From positions 1,722,501 to 1,786,500 of the forward strand of contig CP085928.1 of assembly GCA_020735665.1 (NCBI GenBank): a stretch of DNA of 64,000 bases, written 5' to 3'. The notes under the pieces are model-generated. The model ran no database searches. It was not told where the DNA came from and was given only the letters and a program-made list of their open reading frames with translations. Below, in pieces: positions 45,630 to 54,939 of this stretch. Numbering within the stretch: position 1 is the stretch's first letter; the number at the start of each line of letters is the position of its first letter. Source of the stretch: Lachnospiraceae bacterium GAM79. GTDB lineage: Bacteria; Bacillota; Clostridia; Lachnospirales; Lachnospiraceae. Position numbers and translations under genes: made by a program.

Positions 45630-45913
45630 CTTTTATTCCTTTTCTTATCTTCTCCCTGCCACCCTATATTTAGGGTAACACCCACGTTTTCATTTGACAA
45701 TATTAAATTTTTCAGAAAATTATTAATTTCTTTCGCACTTTTCTATATAAAATGCCAAATTATATCGCCTGCCGGTTCCATGTTACACCGCATTTCACCG
45801 ATATATGTAAATATTAAATCTTTTCTATCGTATTGAAAATCCGATCATTTTAGAGTATCTTAGTTGAGAATAAACTAGAAACAGAAAGGGCTGCTCCGGC
45901 AGTTTTATACATT

Positions 45914-46648
45914 ATGGCTGGAAAAACAAAAAAGAAACTGACCGTTACACAGATGCGGTCTGTCATAAAATTCCTGATCGGTGTCAACATCGTCCTGCTC
46001 ATCACCGTTATCGTTCTGTCCGTCCTGTTGGCGGTCAGCCGGTCAAAAAGCGGCAAGGATGCTGTCTCGATCATAAAACCGGACGGAAAATACACAGTCT
46101 GTTTGGATCCGGGACATGGCGGTTCCGACATCGGGGCAACCGGAATTAATAATATTCATGAAAAAGACGGAAACCTGAAGCTTTCCTTAAAGGTTGCAAA
46201 ACTATTAAAGAAAAACGGAGTAAAAGTTGTCATGACGCGTGATGATGATTCTACCGTTTCTTCCGAAGAACGTGCTACGATTGCAAATGACTGCGACGCT
46301 GATCTCTATCTGGCACTCCACAGGAACTACGCAGCAAATCCTGAGGCCTGTGGTGTAGAAGCATGGATCTACAGCTCCGGCTCCGAAAAGAACCATGCGA
46401 TCGCAGAAACCATCCTGTCCAATCTGGAAAAGGTCGGAATCTCCGATAACCGTGGTGTCCGTACCGGAACACAGTTTGACAGTGACAACGATTACATCGT
46501 TATAAAACAGACAAATATGACAAGTCTGATCATCGAGATGGGCTTTATCAGCAACGAAAAAGACGTAGAGCTTTACGATGATAACATGGACGATTACGCC
46601 GCCGCGATCGCAAACGGCATAATAGAATGGCTCAACGAATATCAATAA
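45914..46648 (+). CDS. N-acetylmuramoyl-L-alanine amidase (Amidase_3) with N-terminal membrane anchor
   Basis: A 244-residue wall hydrolase. A membrane helix lies at about 17-40, after a short basic cytoplasmic tail. The Amidase_3 domain (about 58-240) has CLDPGHGGSDIGATG (first zinc His), the Glu of IHEKDGNL, LALHRNYA (second His; family usually has HxN) and IIEMGFISN (catalytic Glu). It cleaves the bond between muramic acid and the stem peptide. No wall-binding repeats are present. Confidence 0.92.
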   Translation: MAGKTKKKLTVTQMRSVIKFLIGVNIVLLITVIVLSVLLAVSRSKSGKDAVSIIKPDGKYTVCLDPGHGGSDIGATGINNIHEKDGNLKLSLKVAKLLKKNGVKVVMTRDDDSTVSSEERATIANDCDADLYLALHRNYAANPEACGVEAWIYSSGSEKNHAIAETILSNLEKVGISDNRGVRTGTQFDSDNDYIVIKQTNMTSLIIEMGFISNEKDVELYDDNMDDYAAAIANGIIEWLNEYQ

Positions 46649-46671
46649 AACAATATGTATATAAAAGCCGG

Positions 46672-46865
46672 TATGAACGATCTATCAGCCGGTACTATGA
46701 AACATCCATAGAGAAGCCGACTGATTTTCATACAATTTTGTGCTATGTCGGAGCTGCAAACGACTTTATCGCAGCGGAGACATATGCATATAAAATTGTA
46801 TGAAAGAAGGTAGGCAAACGTGATGTTCATAGTACCGGCAGACAGACCGTTCATACCGGCATTTT
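46672..46865. repeat. Hairpin-borne element F (nested hairpins)
   Basis: Outer arms, about 46672-46705 and 46823-46865, pair around AGCCGGT...ACCGGC and CATAGTACCGGC. Inside is a second hairpin, TTTTCATACAATTTT.../...AAAATTGTATGAAA, with a further small stem. It sits between the convergent amidase and GH3 genes. The core has only short matches to A-D (GCATATGTCT), so membership is uncertain. Confidence 0.65.
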
Positions 46866-46874
46866 ATCTATTAA

Positions 46875-49145
46875 TTATTTTATTGTTATGGTTGTTACCG
46901 ATCGAATATCAGAAACAGAACTTCCGATATAGATCGTATAACTTCCTGCTATGACCTTCCACGCATCCGTCTTCTCATCAAAATGACGGAATGCATCGGC
47001 TGTCAATTCAAATTCCGCATACTTTGTTTCTCCCGGTGCAAGTGATAACTTGCAGAAGCCCTTCAACTCCTTTACAGGATTCTCCGGACTTACTTCCGTT
47101 TCTCCGACATACAGCTCTACCGTCTCTTTTCCGGCAAGCTTTCCGGTATTTGTTACCGGGATCTGTACCTTGAATGTCTGACCATCCGACTCTTTTACCT
47201 GCATATCCCCATAGGAAAATGCCGTATAAGATAATCCATGGCCAAATGGGAACTGTACCGGGATCTGATATTTGTCATAATACCGATATCCGACAAATAC
47301 ACCTTCTCTGTATGTCTCCGTCAATTTCGCATTCATTCTTTCATGTTCTTCTTCCGTTAAGGTTCTTCCGGGGAAATCTCCAAAAACCATCGCCGGTATC
47401 TGATCAAGAGATTTTGGCATGGTCATCACAAGTTTACCGGATGGATTAACTTCACCAAACAGGATTTCACCGAGTGCTCTGCCACCTTCCATTCCTGCAT
47501 AACTCATCCATACAATCGACTTTGCATCATCAATCCATGCACTCATATCGACCGGATTTCCCGCCATCATGACAATGACCATATTCGGATTCACTTTTAA
47601 AAGTTCCGTGATCAATTCATCCTGATGATATGGAAGCTTCAGATCCGGTCTGTCGTATCCTTCTTCATCTGTATCATGATTTAAACCGCCAACAAAGATC
47701 ACATCATCATATTCAGAAGCAAGTGCAACCGCCTCTTCACGAAGTGCCTTCTGGATCTTCTTTCCTTCCGGATCATTTCCTTCATAAGCCCCCTGCTCCG
47801 ATGCCAGTTCATCCAGACTTACCTCCTGCCAGTTCAGTACCTGCTGTCTGTTCTTATCCGGTACATAATAACCTTCTGCATAGGTCACTTCGCAGTTACC
47901 GCCAAGCTCCATCTTAATGCCAAGCAGTGGATTGATCTCATAAAGTGCCGCAATCTCCGCACTTCCGCCACCATTTGAATGAAGCTTTGCTGCATTATGT
48001 CCGATCACCAGAAGCCGATGTGTCTTCTCAGGTGCAAGCGGCAGTCTCTGTTCTTCATTCTTTAACAGTACAATTGATTCTCTGGCTGTCTCTAACACTG
48101 CATCCTGATGTGCTGAAGTATCATAACTTCCTTTCTTCCGGCTCCGGTCACGAACCGCATAGACAGCCGGCTTCTGTTCCGTACAGTCAGCGGATATAGC
48201 CGTCTGTTCATTGTCCCCACTTTCGACTTCTACAATATCTATCATCTTGACACGAAGCATGAATCGGAGAATACTCTTTACTTTTTCATCAACTCTTTCC
48301 TCTTCGATCTCACCATTTCTTACCGCATTTAACAATGGATCTGCCATGCAGTATTCATCGAAGTTTGCATAGATTGACATCTCTACATCGATCGGGCTTT
48401 CTGCTGCGGCCTTTGTATCGTGGATGCCACCCCAATCCGAAACGATCAGGCCGTCATAATTCCATTCTTTCCGCAGTATCTCACCGAGCAGTTCATTATT
48501 TTCACAGCAATGAACCCCACGGAACAGATTATAAGCACCCATAATAGATCTTACCTTTGCTTTCTTTACTGCTGCTTCAAATGCAGGCAAGTATATCTCA
48601 CGGAGCGTTCGTTCATCGATCTCGACATTCACCCAGTTCCGCTCTGTTTCCTGATTATTAACAGCAAAATGTTTCACACAGGCCCCCACATCAGAACTCT
48701 CGATCCCTTCGATCACCTGAACCGCCATCTCTGATATCAGATATGGATCTTCACTGAAATACTCAAAATTTCTTCCGCAAAGCGGCGTCCGCATGACATT
48801 GACACCCGGCGCAAGTATGATATCCTTGCCACGTCCTCTGGCTTCCTCTCCAAGTACCGTTCCTGATTTTCCTGCCAGTTCCCGGTTCCAGGTTGCGGCG
48901 ATCGCACTGTTACTCGGACAATATGTAACTCCATCATCATTATGTCCGGCTCTGCCCCAGTTATCATTAAAGAATTCGAACCGCACCCCTGTCGGGCCGT
49001 CCGACATCACGATTGGGGGGATTCCAAGTCTTTCTACTGCCCCGGTGCGGAACAGACCCGCACCATGGATCATCTTTATTTTCTCTTCTAATGTCAGTTC
49101 ATTTACTAACTGATCGATCTTTCTTTCATAATCTTTGTGAAGCAT
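46875..49145 (-). CDS. Glycoside hydrolase family 3 beta-glucosidase
   Basis: A 756-residue GH3 enzyme. The N-terminal (beta/alpha)8 domain includes MSDGPTGVRFEF, KHFAVNNQETERN and the nucleophile region YDGLIVSDWGG (Asp in SDW). The second alpha/beta sandwich domain and a C-terminal Fn3-like domain (about 660-756) follow. No signal peptide is present, so it is likely cytoplasmic and acts on imported beta-glucosides. The start at complement 49143-49145 uses AGAAAGG upstream. It is monocistronic. Confidence 0.94.
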   Translation of the reverse strand: MLHKDYERKIDQLVNELTLEEKIKMIHGAGLFRTGAVERLGIPPIVMSDGPTGVRFEFFNDNWGRAGHNDDGVTYCPSNSAIAATWNRELAGKSGTVLGEEARGRGKDIILAPGVNVMRTPLCGRNFEYFSEDPYLISEMAVQVIEGIESSDVGACVKHFAVNNQETERNWVNVEIDERTLREIYLPAFEAAVKKAKVRSIMGAYNLFRGVHCCENNELLGEILRKEWNYDGLIVSDWGGIHDTKAAAESPIDVEMSIYANFDEYCMADPLLNAVRNGEIEEERVDEKVKSILRFMLRVKMIDIVEVESGDNEQTAISADCTEQKPAVYAVRDRSRKKGSYDTSAHQDAVLETARESIVLLKNEEQRLPLAPEKTHRLLVIGHNAAKLHSNGGGSAEIAALYEINPLLGIKMELGGNCEVTYAEGYYVPDKNRQQVLNWQEVSLDELASEQGAYEGNDPEGKKIQKALREEAVALASEYDDVIFVGGLNHDTDEEGYDRPDLKLPYHQDELITELLKVNPNMVIVMMAGNPVDMSAWIDDAKSIVWMSYAGMEGGRALGEILFGEVNPSGKLVMTMPKSLDQIPAMVFGDFPGRTLTEEEHERMNAKLTETYREGVFVGYRYYDKYQIPVQFPFGHGLSYTAFSYGDMQVKESDGQTFKVQIPVTNTGKLAGKETVELYVGETEVSPENPVKELKGFCKLSLAPGETKYAEFELTADAFRHFDEKTDAWKVIAGSYTIYIGSSVSDIRSVTTITIK

Positions 49146-49283
49146 CGTATTTTTCCTTTCTGTCCAGATATTTACAACCCTTATCTGCAAACGATACGGT
49201 TGCTGCAGGCTGTAAGAACCGTTGTGCCGGCTTTCACTTCAAGTTTCGTCCCCTGTGCTCCTCTAAATTCTACTTTTTATCCT

Positions 49284-49844
49284 CTATTCCCTGCTCCACA
49301 CATAGCAGTATGCCTGTGTTCTCGCTGCAAATTTCGCTTTCTTAAGAAGTTCTCTGACTTCTGCCTTTGTATACCAGCCGGCTTCAATCTCTTCTAATGT
49401 AGAGGTACTCTTATGGAACTCTCCCCGTGCCTTTCCAACAACGCAGACATTTGTTTCATTTGAAAAACCAACCGCACTGTAGCTGGTTCCGATGAAATCA
49501 TCGATCTCATATAATTCCAGCCCTGTCTCCTCACGAAGCTCACGCTTCGCACTCTCCTGCGGTGTCTCACCCGGATCGATCAGACCTGCCGGGAAGTTAT
49601 ATACCCATTCTCCCGGAGCAAGACGGAATTCCTTATCGATCAGTATCTTCTCGCCGGTCTCATCCGTAGCAATGATCACAACTGCATCTGCCATTTTGCC
49701 ATGCAGTCCTTCAAAATCCGTAATGTCACCATTCCGGCTGATCATCTCATATACCTTCTTCTGATGATCCACTGTCTCATATGTTATATCATAGCGGGTA
49801 ATAAATTTACCTTCGCATTTCTTTTCTACTTTTTTGAATTGCAT
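49284..49844 (-). CDS. NUDIX hydrolase (ADP-ribose pyrophosphatase-like)
   Basis: A 186-residue NUDIX protein with the box GLIDPGETPQESAKRELREETG followed by LELYEIDDF (split for description). The N-terminal beta domain (KFITRYDITYETVDHQKKVYEM) is as in ADP-ribose pyrophosphatases. AAAGGTG lies 10 bases before the ATG at complement 49842-49844. The substrate is inferred from family only. Confidence 0.88.
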   Translation of the reverse strand: MQFKKVEKKCEGKFITRYDITYETVDHQKKVYEMISRNGDITDFEGLHGKMADAVVIIATDETGEKILIDKEFRLAPGEWVYNFPAGLIDPGETPQESAKRELREETGLELYEIDDFIGTSYSAVGFSNETNVCVVGKARGEFHKSTSTLEEIEAGWYTKAEVRELLKKAKFAARTQAYCYVWSRE

Positions 49845-49938
49845 TTTCAAATAACACCTTTCAAGTACTAATATTATAAACCGAAGCCGGCATAACAAGA
49901 TCCATATGATCCGTAACAGAAGCGCTTATGTCTTTCCT

Positions 49939-50673
49939 TTAAGGAACCTCAACATCAAATCGGAATTTTGTATAAGCAGGATTCAGATAACTCATGGTAA
50001 ACTCTACAATATTATAATCTGCATCCGCACCCTGATAATCGATCTTATAAATCGCAGTTCCACGTTCCACCTGCAGCAGCTCTGCGAGCCGTTCATTTGC
50101 CTCACATATGACCAGCTTCTGTCCAAAATGGCATGGCATATGTCCTTTTGCTTCCATATAATCATATAAAGATACTTTGGCGAAATCAAATTCATCCAGA
50201 TCATCAAAATATTTTTTCGGTACATATGTATACTCCACTGCAAATGGTATATCACCCTCTGATCGTACCCGGTAAATTCCATATATCATCTCATCATCCG
50301 AAATTCCAAGCTTATATCCCAGATATTTACTTCCTGTGATCTCACCGGTCCCGAGAAGGCGGTTTTTTACCTCCATTCCACCCTTACGGAGCGTCGCTGT
50401 GATGCCGGTATTTCCTGCTTCATTTGAATTATCCAGATCGATCTTTTTCTTATCTCTTTGTGCAACATACGTTCCGGAACCCGGTTTACAAACCAGATAT
50501 CCTTCTTCTACAAGCTTACTGATCGCACGTTTTACGGTCATACGGTTCACACCATAGGCTTCCGCCATTTTTCTCTCACTTGGTATTGCTTCACCCGGCA
50601 GATATTTTTTTTCATCTATTTTCTTGATAATAGAATCCTGTAATTGAATATATAATGGCATTCTATAATCCAT
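49939..50673 (-). CDS. GntR-family regulator with UTRA domain (first of two)
   Basis: A 244-residue HutC-type regulator. The N-terminal winged helix has PLYIQLQDSIIKKI and SERKMAEAYGVNRMTVKRAI; the C-terminal UTRA domain (about 85-240) should bind a small sugar phosphate. GGAGGTG lies 6-7 bases before the ATG, inside the 3' end of the second GntR gene, with an 11-base overlap. It may control the PTS operon upstream. Confidence 0.9.
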   Translation of the reverse strand: MDYRMPLYIQLQDSIIKKIDEKKYLPGEAIPSERKMAEAYGVNRMTVKRAISKLVEEGYLVCKPGSGTYVAQRDKKKIDLDNSNEAGNTGITATLRKGGMEVKNRLLGTGEITGSKYLGYKLGISDDEMIYGIYRVRSEGDIPFAVEYTYVPKKYFDDLDEFDFAKVSLYDYMEAKGHMPCHFGQKLVICEANERLAELLQVERGTAIYKIDYQGADADYNIVEFTMSYLNPAYTKFRFDVEVP

Positions 50674-51424
50674 GGAGCACCTCCTCCATCTTTTGCTTAA
50701 TGACAGGATCTTCTTTTTCAAATGCGACCCATTCTTTATTGATCACCGATTGCAGATATTCCAGAACCTCACCTTTCTCGTCATATGTGATTCCCTCTTT
50801 TTTTACAAGAGCAGTCAGCTTGTCAACATTCAAGGCTTTGGCTTCATTTTCATCAGCATATACAATTCCGACTGTTAATTCCTGTTTTTTGGGAATATGA
50901 TGATATTCCTGAATCAAAATATCAAATAACGAATTATCTTCCAGATCAAACCGCATCAGCTTAGGAGCCTTGCTTTCCGGTATATATGAATATTCTATGG
51001 TGATCGGAACAGCCCTGTCTTCTTCTACGACCATACGGATACGGGTAATTTTGAATAACGGAGTTCCTAACGGAAGCTTAATACTTTTATTCAGTTCCTT
51101 ATCTACTTCCACACGCTCAAACGCCAACAGTCTGCTTCTTGTTTGTGCCCCCATCTTTTCCAGCTTTTCACTGAATGATCGAATTCGGTCAAGATTGGAT
51201 ATCATTCTTCTGTGGGCTATGTAGTTGCCGCTCCGTTCCCTGCATTCTATGATCCCTTCATCCTCTAATAATTTATATGCAGATCTGACGGTAGCTCTCT
51301 GTACCCCAAACTGTTCAGCCAGATCCCGTTCAGATGGGAGTTTTTCTCCTTCTTTCAGTTTATTTTTCATAAAGTAAAATTTTAATTCATACGCAATAAA
51401 CTCATCTTTATTCATCAATTTCAT
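50663..51424 (-). CDS. GntR-family regulator with UTRA domain (second of two)
   Basis: A 253-residue paralogue of the neighbouring GntR protein. The DNA-binding domain is LPSERDLAEQFGVQRATVRSAY and the UTRA domain covers about 90-245. GGAGGGAG lies 6-9 bases before the ATG at complement 51422-51424. It is first of the two-gene GntR unit, separated from the PTS operon by a terminator. Two related sensors next to one PTS suggest two inducers or a hierarchical switch. Confidence 0.9.
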   Translation of the reverse strand: MKLMNKDEFIAYELKFYFMKNKLKEGEKLPSERDLAEQFGVQRATVRSAYKLLEDEGIIECRERSGNYIAHRRMISNLDRIRSFSEKLEKMGAQTRSRLLAFERVEVDKELNKSIKLPLGTPLFKITRIRMVVEEDRAVPITIEYSYIPESKAPKLMRFDLEDNSLFDILIQEYHHIPKKQELTVGIVYADENEAKALNVDKLTALVKKEGITYDEKGEVLEYLQSVINKEWVAFEKEDPVIKQKMEEVLHGL

Positions 51425-51502
51425 GGCAAACTCCCTCCTGTACTCTATTAAGTATAGCAACTTTTCCAAACGCAAACAAGCAGGAAATGTCAGTTTATAA
51501 GA

Positions 51503-51538
51503 CCAAAAACAGACCCGTACATGTGCGGATCTGTCTCT
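51503..51538 (-). terminator. Terminator after ptsI
   Basis: On the minus strand ACAGATCCG pairs with CGGGTCTGT around TACATGTG, followed by TTTTTGG. It ends the ten-gene PTS operon before the GntR pair. Confidence 0.75.
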
Positions 51539-51547
51539 GTATACTTT

Positions 51548-53167
51548 TTATAACTCTCTTATTTTTTTCCTTAACGGAAGTATCATACCCGGTGCAACTG
51601 ATAACTCATCAATGTTCATCTGTAAAAACCTTTCTGTCAGACTTAGATCGGCTGCAAGTTCACCGCATATTCCAATCCACTTTCCTTCTGCATGAGCATT
51701 CTCTGCTGCCATTTGGATCATAGATAACACCGCCGGATGGTGTGAATCATAGAAGGAATCCAGATTCCGGTTCTGGCGATCAATTGCCAGAGTGTACTGC
51801 GTCAGATCATTTGTTCCGACACTAAAGAAATCCACTTCCTTTGCCAACTCTCTGCTGATCATAACCGCAGCCGGAGTCTCAATCATTATACCGGTTTCAA
51901 TCTGATCGGAAAATGCTATTCCATCTGCACGAAGTCCGGTCTTCACCTCGTCCATTATCTCTTTAATACGACGAACCTCTGATACCGAAATGATCATCGG
52001 AAACATGATTGCAATCTGGCCATACGCGGATGCTCTGAAAATAGCTCTAAGCTGGGTCTTAAATAATTCGGGTCTGGTCAGACATATCCTGATCGCACGG
52101 AACCCCATTGCCGGATTATCCTCTTTTTCCAGATTAAAATATCCAACCTGTTTATCTGCTCCGATATCCAACGTACGGATGATCACCCTTTTTCCGGCCA
52201 TCATTTCCGCTACCTGTCTATAAGCTGCAAACTGCTGTTCCTCTGTTGGATAAGTTTCATTTTCCAGATATAAGAATTCGCTTCTGAATAACCCGATACC
52301 ACCGGCATCATTTCGGAGTGCCGCTCCTACATCTGATACATTGGCAATATTGGCATAAAGGTTAATCTTCTGCCCGGATCTGGTTACATTTTCTTTGCCC
52401 TTCAATGTCTCCAGAAGCTCACGCTGTTCCTGTTCGACAGCTTGTTTTTTTCTCATGGCAACAAGGATTTCTTCATCCGGATCAATATAGATCTTTCCTT
52501 CCTGACCGTCTACGATTGCAAGTCTTCCGTCATATTTCGGTGTTAATGTATCACCGATTCCTATAACAGCCGGAATATTCATGGTTCTGGCAAGAATCGC
52601 TGTATGGGAATTTGCCGAGCCTTCCACTGTAATAAATGCCAGCACCTTATCTTTATCAAGCTGAACAGTCTCGCTTGGTGCCAGATCATCTGCCGCGATG
52701 ATTACCTGCTCCGTCATTTCAAATGAAGCATTCTGTTTTTTTGCAAACTGGGAAAGGAGCCTGTTCGATACATCCTTTACATCTGCTGCCCTTCCCTGCA
52801 TATAGGCATCATCCATCGCTTCAAAGATTGCTGCATAATTATCAGATGTGACACCTATTGCATATTCAGCATTTACCTTTTGTGTATTTATAATATTCTC
52901 TACAGAATCATTATAATCCGGATCCTCAAGCATTAACTGATGTGCTTCAAAGATCATGGCATTTGCTTCTCCCACATCAGTAAGTGCCTTGTCATATAAC
53001 TGCTGCAATTCAGAAAGTGCTTTTTCCTTTGCAGTCCGGAAGCGGCGTATTTCCGCCTCCGGATCATCGACATGACGTCGTTTTATCTGGATTTCGTCCC
53101 TTTTAAAGAATTGTATCTTCCCGATAGCAACTCCGCCAAATACACTTTTACCCTGTAATATTACCAT
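51548..53167 (-). CDS. ptsI: PTS enzyme I (phosphoenolpyruvate-protein phosphotransferase)
   Basis: A 539-residue EI, close to but slightly below the usual ~570. GSANSHTAILARTMNIPAV holds the phospho-His, GGIGLFRSEFLYL and the C-terminal PEP barrel (FPMIISVSEVRR, VGTNDLTQYTLAIDR) are intact. It passes phosphate from PEP to HPr. It is the last gene of the operon. Because it lies among sugar-specific genes, it may be a dedicated second EI. Confidence 0.95.
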   Translation of the reverse strand: MVILQGKSVFGGVAIGKIQFFKRDEIQIKRRHVDDPEAEIRRFRTAKEKALSELQQLYDKALTDVGEANAMIFEAHQLMLEDPDYNDSVENIINTQKVNAEYAIGVTSDNYAAIFEAMDDAYMQGRAADVKDVSNRLLSQFAKKQNASFEMTEQVIIAADDLAPSETVQLDKDKVLAFITVEGSANSHTAILARTMNIPAVIGIGDTLTPKYDGRLAIVDGQEGKIYIDPDEEILVAMRKKQAVEQEQRELLETLKGKENVTRSGQKINLYANIANVSDVGAALRNDAGGIGLFRSEFLYLENETYPTEEQQFAAYRQVAEMMAGKRVIIRTLDIGADKQVGYFNLEKEDNPAMGFRAIRICLTRPELFKTQLRAIFRASAYGQIAIMFPMIISVSEVRRIKEIMDEVKTGLRADGIAFSDQIETGIMIETPAAVMISRELAKEVDFFSVGTNDLTQYTLAIDRQNRNLDSFYDSHHPAVLSMIQMAAENAHAEGKWIGICGELAADLSLTERFLQMNIDELSVAPGMILPLRKKIREL

Positions 53168-53195
53168 ATTGTCACCTCTTTAAAATCCGATCTTT

Positions 53196-53453
53196 TTACA
53201 GATTTTCCTGAACGAACGCTTTCAGGTTTGCTGCATCTTCTGCCTCGTTTTCACCTTCTACTTTTATCAGGATCTCCTGACCTTTTTTTGCTCCCAGACT
53301 CATAACTGCCATAACTCCTTTTGCGTTTACGGTTCTGGATCCAAATGTTACGGATACTGTGCTCTTACATTTTGCAGCAGCCATAACAAACTGTGAAGCC
53401 GGTCTGGCATGAAGTCCCTGCTCATCTGTAATTACATATGTGAATTCAACCAT
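53196..53453 (-). CDS. HPr-like phosphocarrier lacking the regulatory Ser46
   Basis: An 85-residue HPr. The catalytic site GLHARPAS has His15 in the correct place. At position 46, where Firmicute HPr has the serine phosphorylated by HPr kinase (KSIMGVMSLG), this one has glycine (AKGVMAVMSLG). It can carry phosphate to the IIA subunit but should not be controlled by HPrK/P or join CcpA. It is 28 bp before ptsI. Confidence 0.93.
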   Translation of the reverse strand: MVEFTYVITDEQGLHARPASQFVMAAAKCKSTVSVTFGSRTVNAKGVMAVMSLGAKKGQEILIKVEGENEAEDAANLKAFVQENL

Positions 53454-53471
53454 AATAACCGCCTGACCTTT

Positions 53472-54485
53472 TTAATATTCAAACTGACGATAGTAACGTC
53501 TGAATTCCAGACTATGTCCTGTATTCTGCTCATAATGAATAGCAAGTCGTTCTGTTAATATCGCGGTAATGATCATCGGAGAGCAGATTACACGGAACTC
53601 ATCATCGATACCATCCAGAATGTAATCCTTGGTATCAATAATAACAGCTTTCTTTGTATGTTCTTTTACAAATCGTTCTACTCTTTCATCTAATGGTCGA
53701 TATTCGTCCTCACCTTTTATTACAAATACCGGAACTCTGTCATCAACTAACTCCAATGGTCCATGGAAGAAATCAGCAGATGAAACAGTCTTTGTACGAA
53801 CCCACTGCATCTCCTCTAAGATACACATTGTAAAGAGATAGGTCTCACCCCAAAGGACACCGGAGCCTGTAAACATTGTATATGGTTCATGTGCATATGT
53901 CTTTGCGATCTCGATCGCTCTTGGCTCAAATTTTTCTCTTACCGCAAGGAGATCCTTAAACAGATTTTCCATCTGATCTGCCCATCTGTCATAATGTGGA
54001 AATTCTCCTCTGTTCTTTAAGATACGGAGCATTACAAAATAGTATAATAAGTAAGAATGCTCACAGTCACCACATGCATTATAAATCGGGTCTGTCAGCA
54101 GATTTGCTAAAGGAGTTGTCTCATCCTTTGTAAATCCATATACATTGATTCCCTGATCCTTACAATATTTTACTGCCTTCAAGATCTCCATAGTATTGCC
54201 TGATGCAGAAGAGGTAAATACAAGAGTCTTATCTGTAATATGTTTTTTATTTTTTACCAGAAATTCACCTGCATTTTCAAGATAGATTGGAAGATCTGTA
54301 TATTTCTTGGCTACTTCTACAACCGGATACCATTCTGCCCATGTTCCACCGATACCAATCATACATACGCTGTCATATTCCTTTGCCGTGATCCGGTCAA
54401 TCAATGCCTCAACCTCTCCTCTTAATGAGTATGTCTTTGCTCCGTCCTTTAAATATTTCTCTGCGTCAAATTTTTTTAATGCCAT
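53472..54485 (-). CDS. SIS-domain deglycase related to FrlB (fructosamine/glucosamine-6-phosphate group)
   Basis: A 337-residue double SIS protein. VCMIGIGGTWAEW and FTSSASGNTMEIL hold the sugar-phosphate loops. FFHGPLELVDDRVPVFV and the C-terminal RRYY...FEY resemble FrlB, the enzyme that splits fructoselysine 6-phosphate. This suggests that the PTS imports an Amadori (fructosamine) or amino sugar compound. The exact substrate is inference. Confidence 0.82.
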   Translation of the reverse strand: MALKKFDAEKYLKDGAKTYSLRGEVEALIDRITAKEYDSVCMIGIGGTWAEWYPVVEVAKKYTDLPIYLENAGEFLVKNKKHITDKTLVFTSSASGNTMEILKAVKYCKDQGINVYGFTKDETTPLANLLTDPIYNACGDCEHSYLLYYFVMLRILKNRGEFPHYDRWADQMENLFKDLLAVREKFEPRAIEIAKTYAHEPYTMFTGSGVLWGETYLFTMCILEEMQWVRTKTVSSADFFHGPLELVDDRVPVFVIKGEDEYRPLDERVERFVKEHTKKAVIIDTKDYILDGIDDEFRVICSPMIITAILTERLAIHYEQNTGHSLEFRRYYRQFEY

Positions 54486-54507
54486 AGTTCTTTCCTCCTG
54501 TTATTTT

Positions 54508-54939
54508 TTATTCCCCTATAATAGTTATATAAATTGTTCTATATTGCGGTCCATCATATTCACACAGATATATGTCCTGTGCACTTCCACTTTTCAGCTT
54601 TCCATCTATAACCGGGAATACACAATGATTTCCGGTCAGATGGGCTTTTAAATGTCCGGTCGGATTGCCTGCCATCGCACCGTAGGTATCTAACAGCCTT
54701 CCATGGGCATATTCTCCATCCTCAGGAACAAGTCTTTCCATCAGATGCCCAATATCATATTCCAGGCACTCCAATCCTTCATTAACTGCAATTCCTGTTG
54801 TCGTATGTGCTGTTATAACATATACAACACCATTTCTGATTTTGCTTTTTTCTACAACCTGCCTGATATCATCTGTAATTTTCACCAGACAGTTATATTC
54901 TTTTGTCAGCACCTCTATACTGCCATGTGTTACCATCAT
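54508..54939 (-). CDS. YjbQ-family protein (UPF0047, secondary thiamine-phosphate synthase fold)
   Basis: A 143-residue YjbQ protein. The metal-binding pattern ITAHTTTGIAVNEG, LMERLVPEDGEYAHG and NPTGHLKAHLTGNH is complete. Family members show weak thiamine-phosphate synthase activity; the true role is unknown. It overlaps the amidohydrolase by 4 bases and precedes the FrlB-like gene, so it probably acts in the same sugar pathway. Confidence 0.9.
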   Translation of the reverse strand: MMVTHGSIEVLTKEYNCLVKITDDIRQVVEKSKIRNGVVYVITAHTTTGIAVNEGLECLEYDIGHLMERLVPEDGEYAHGRLLDTYGAMAGNPTGHLKAHLTGNHCVFPVIDGKLKSGSAQDIYLCEYDGPQYRTIYITIIGE

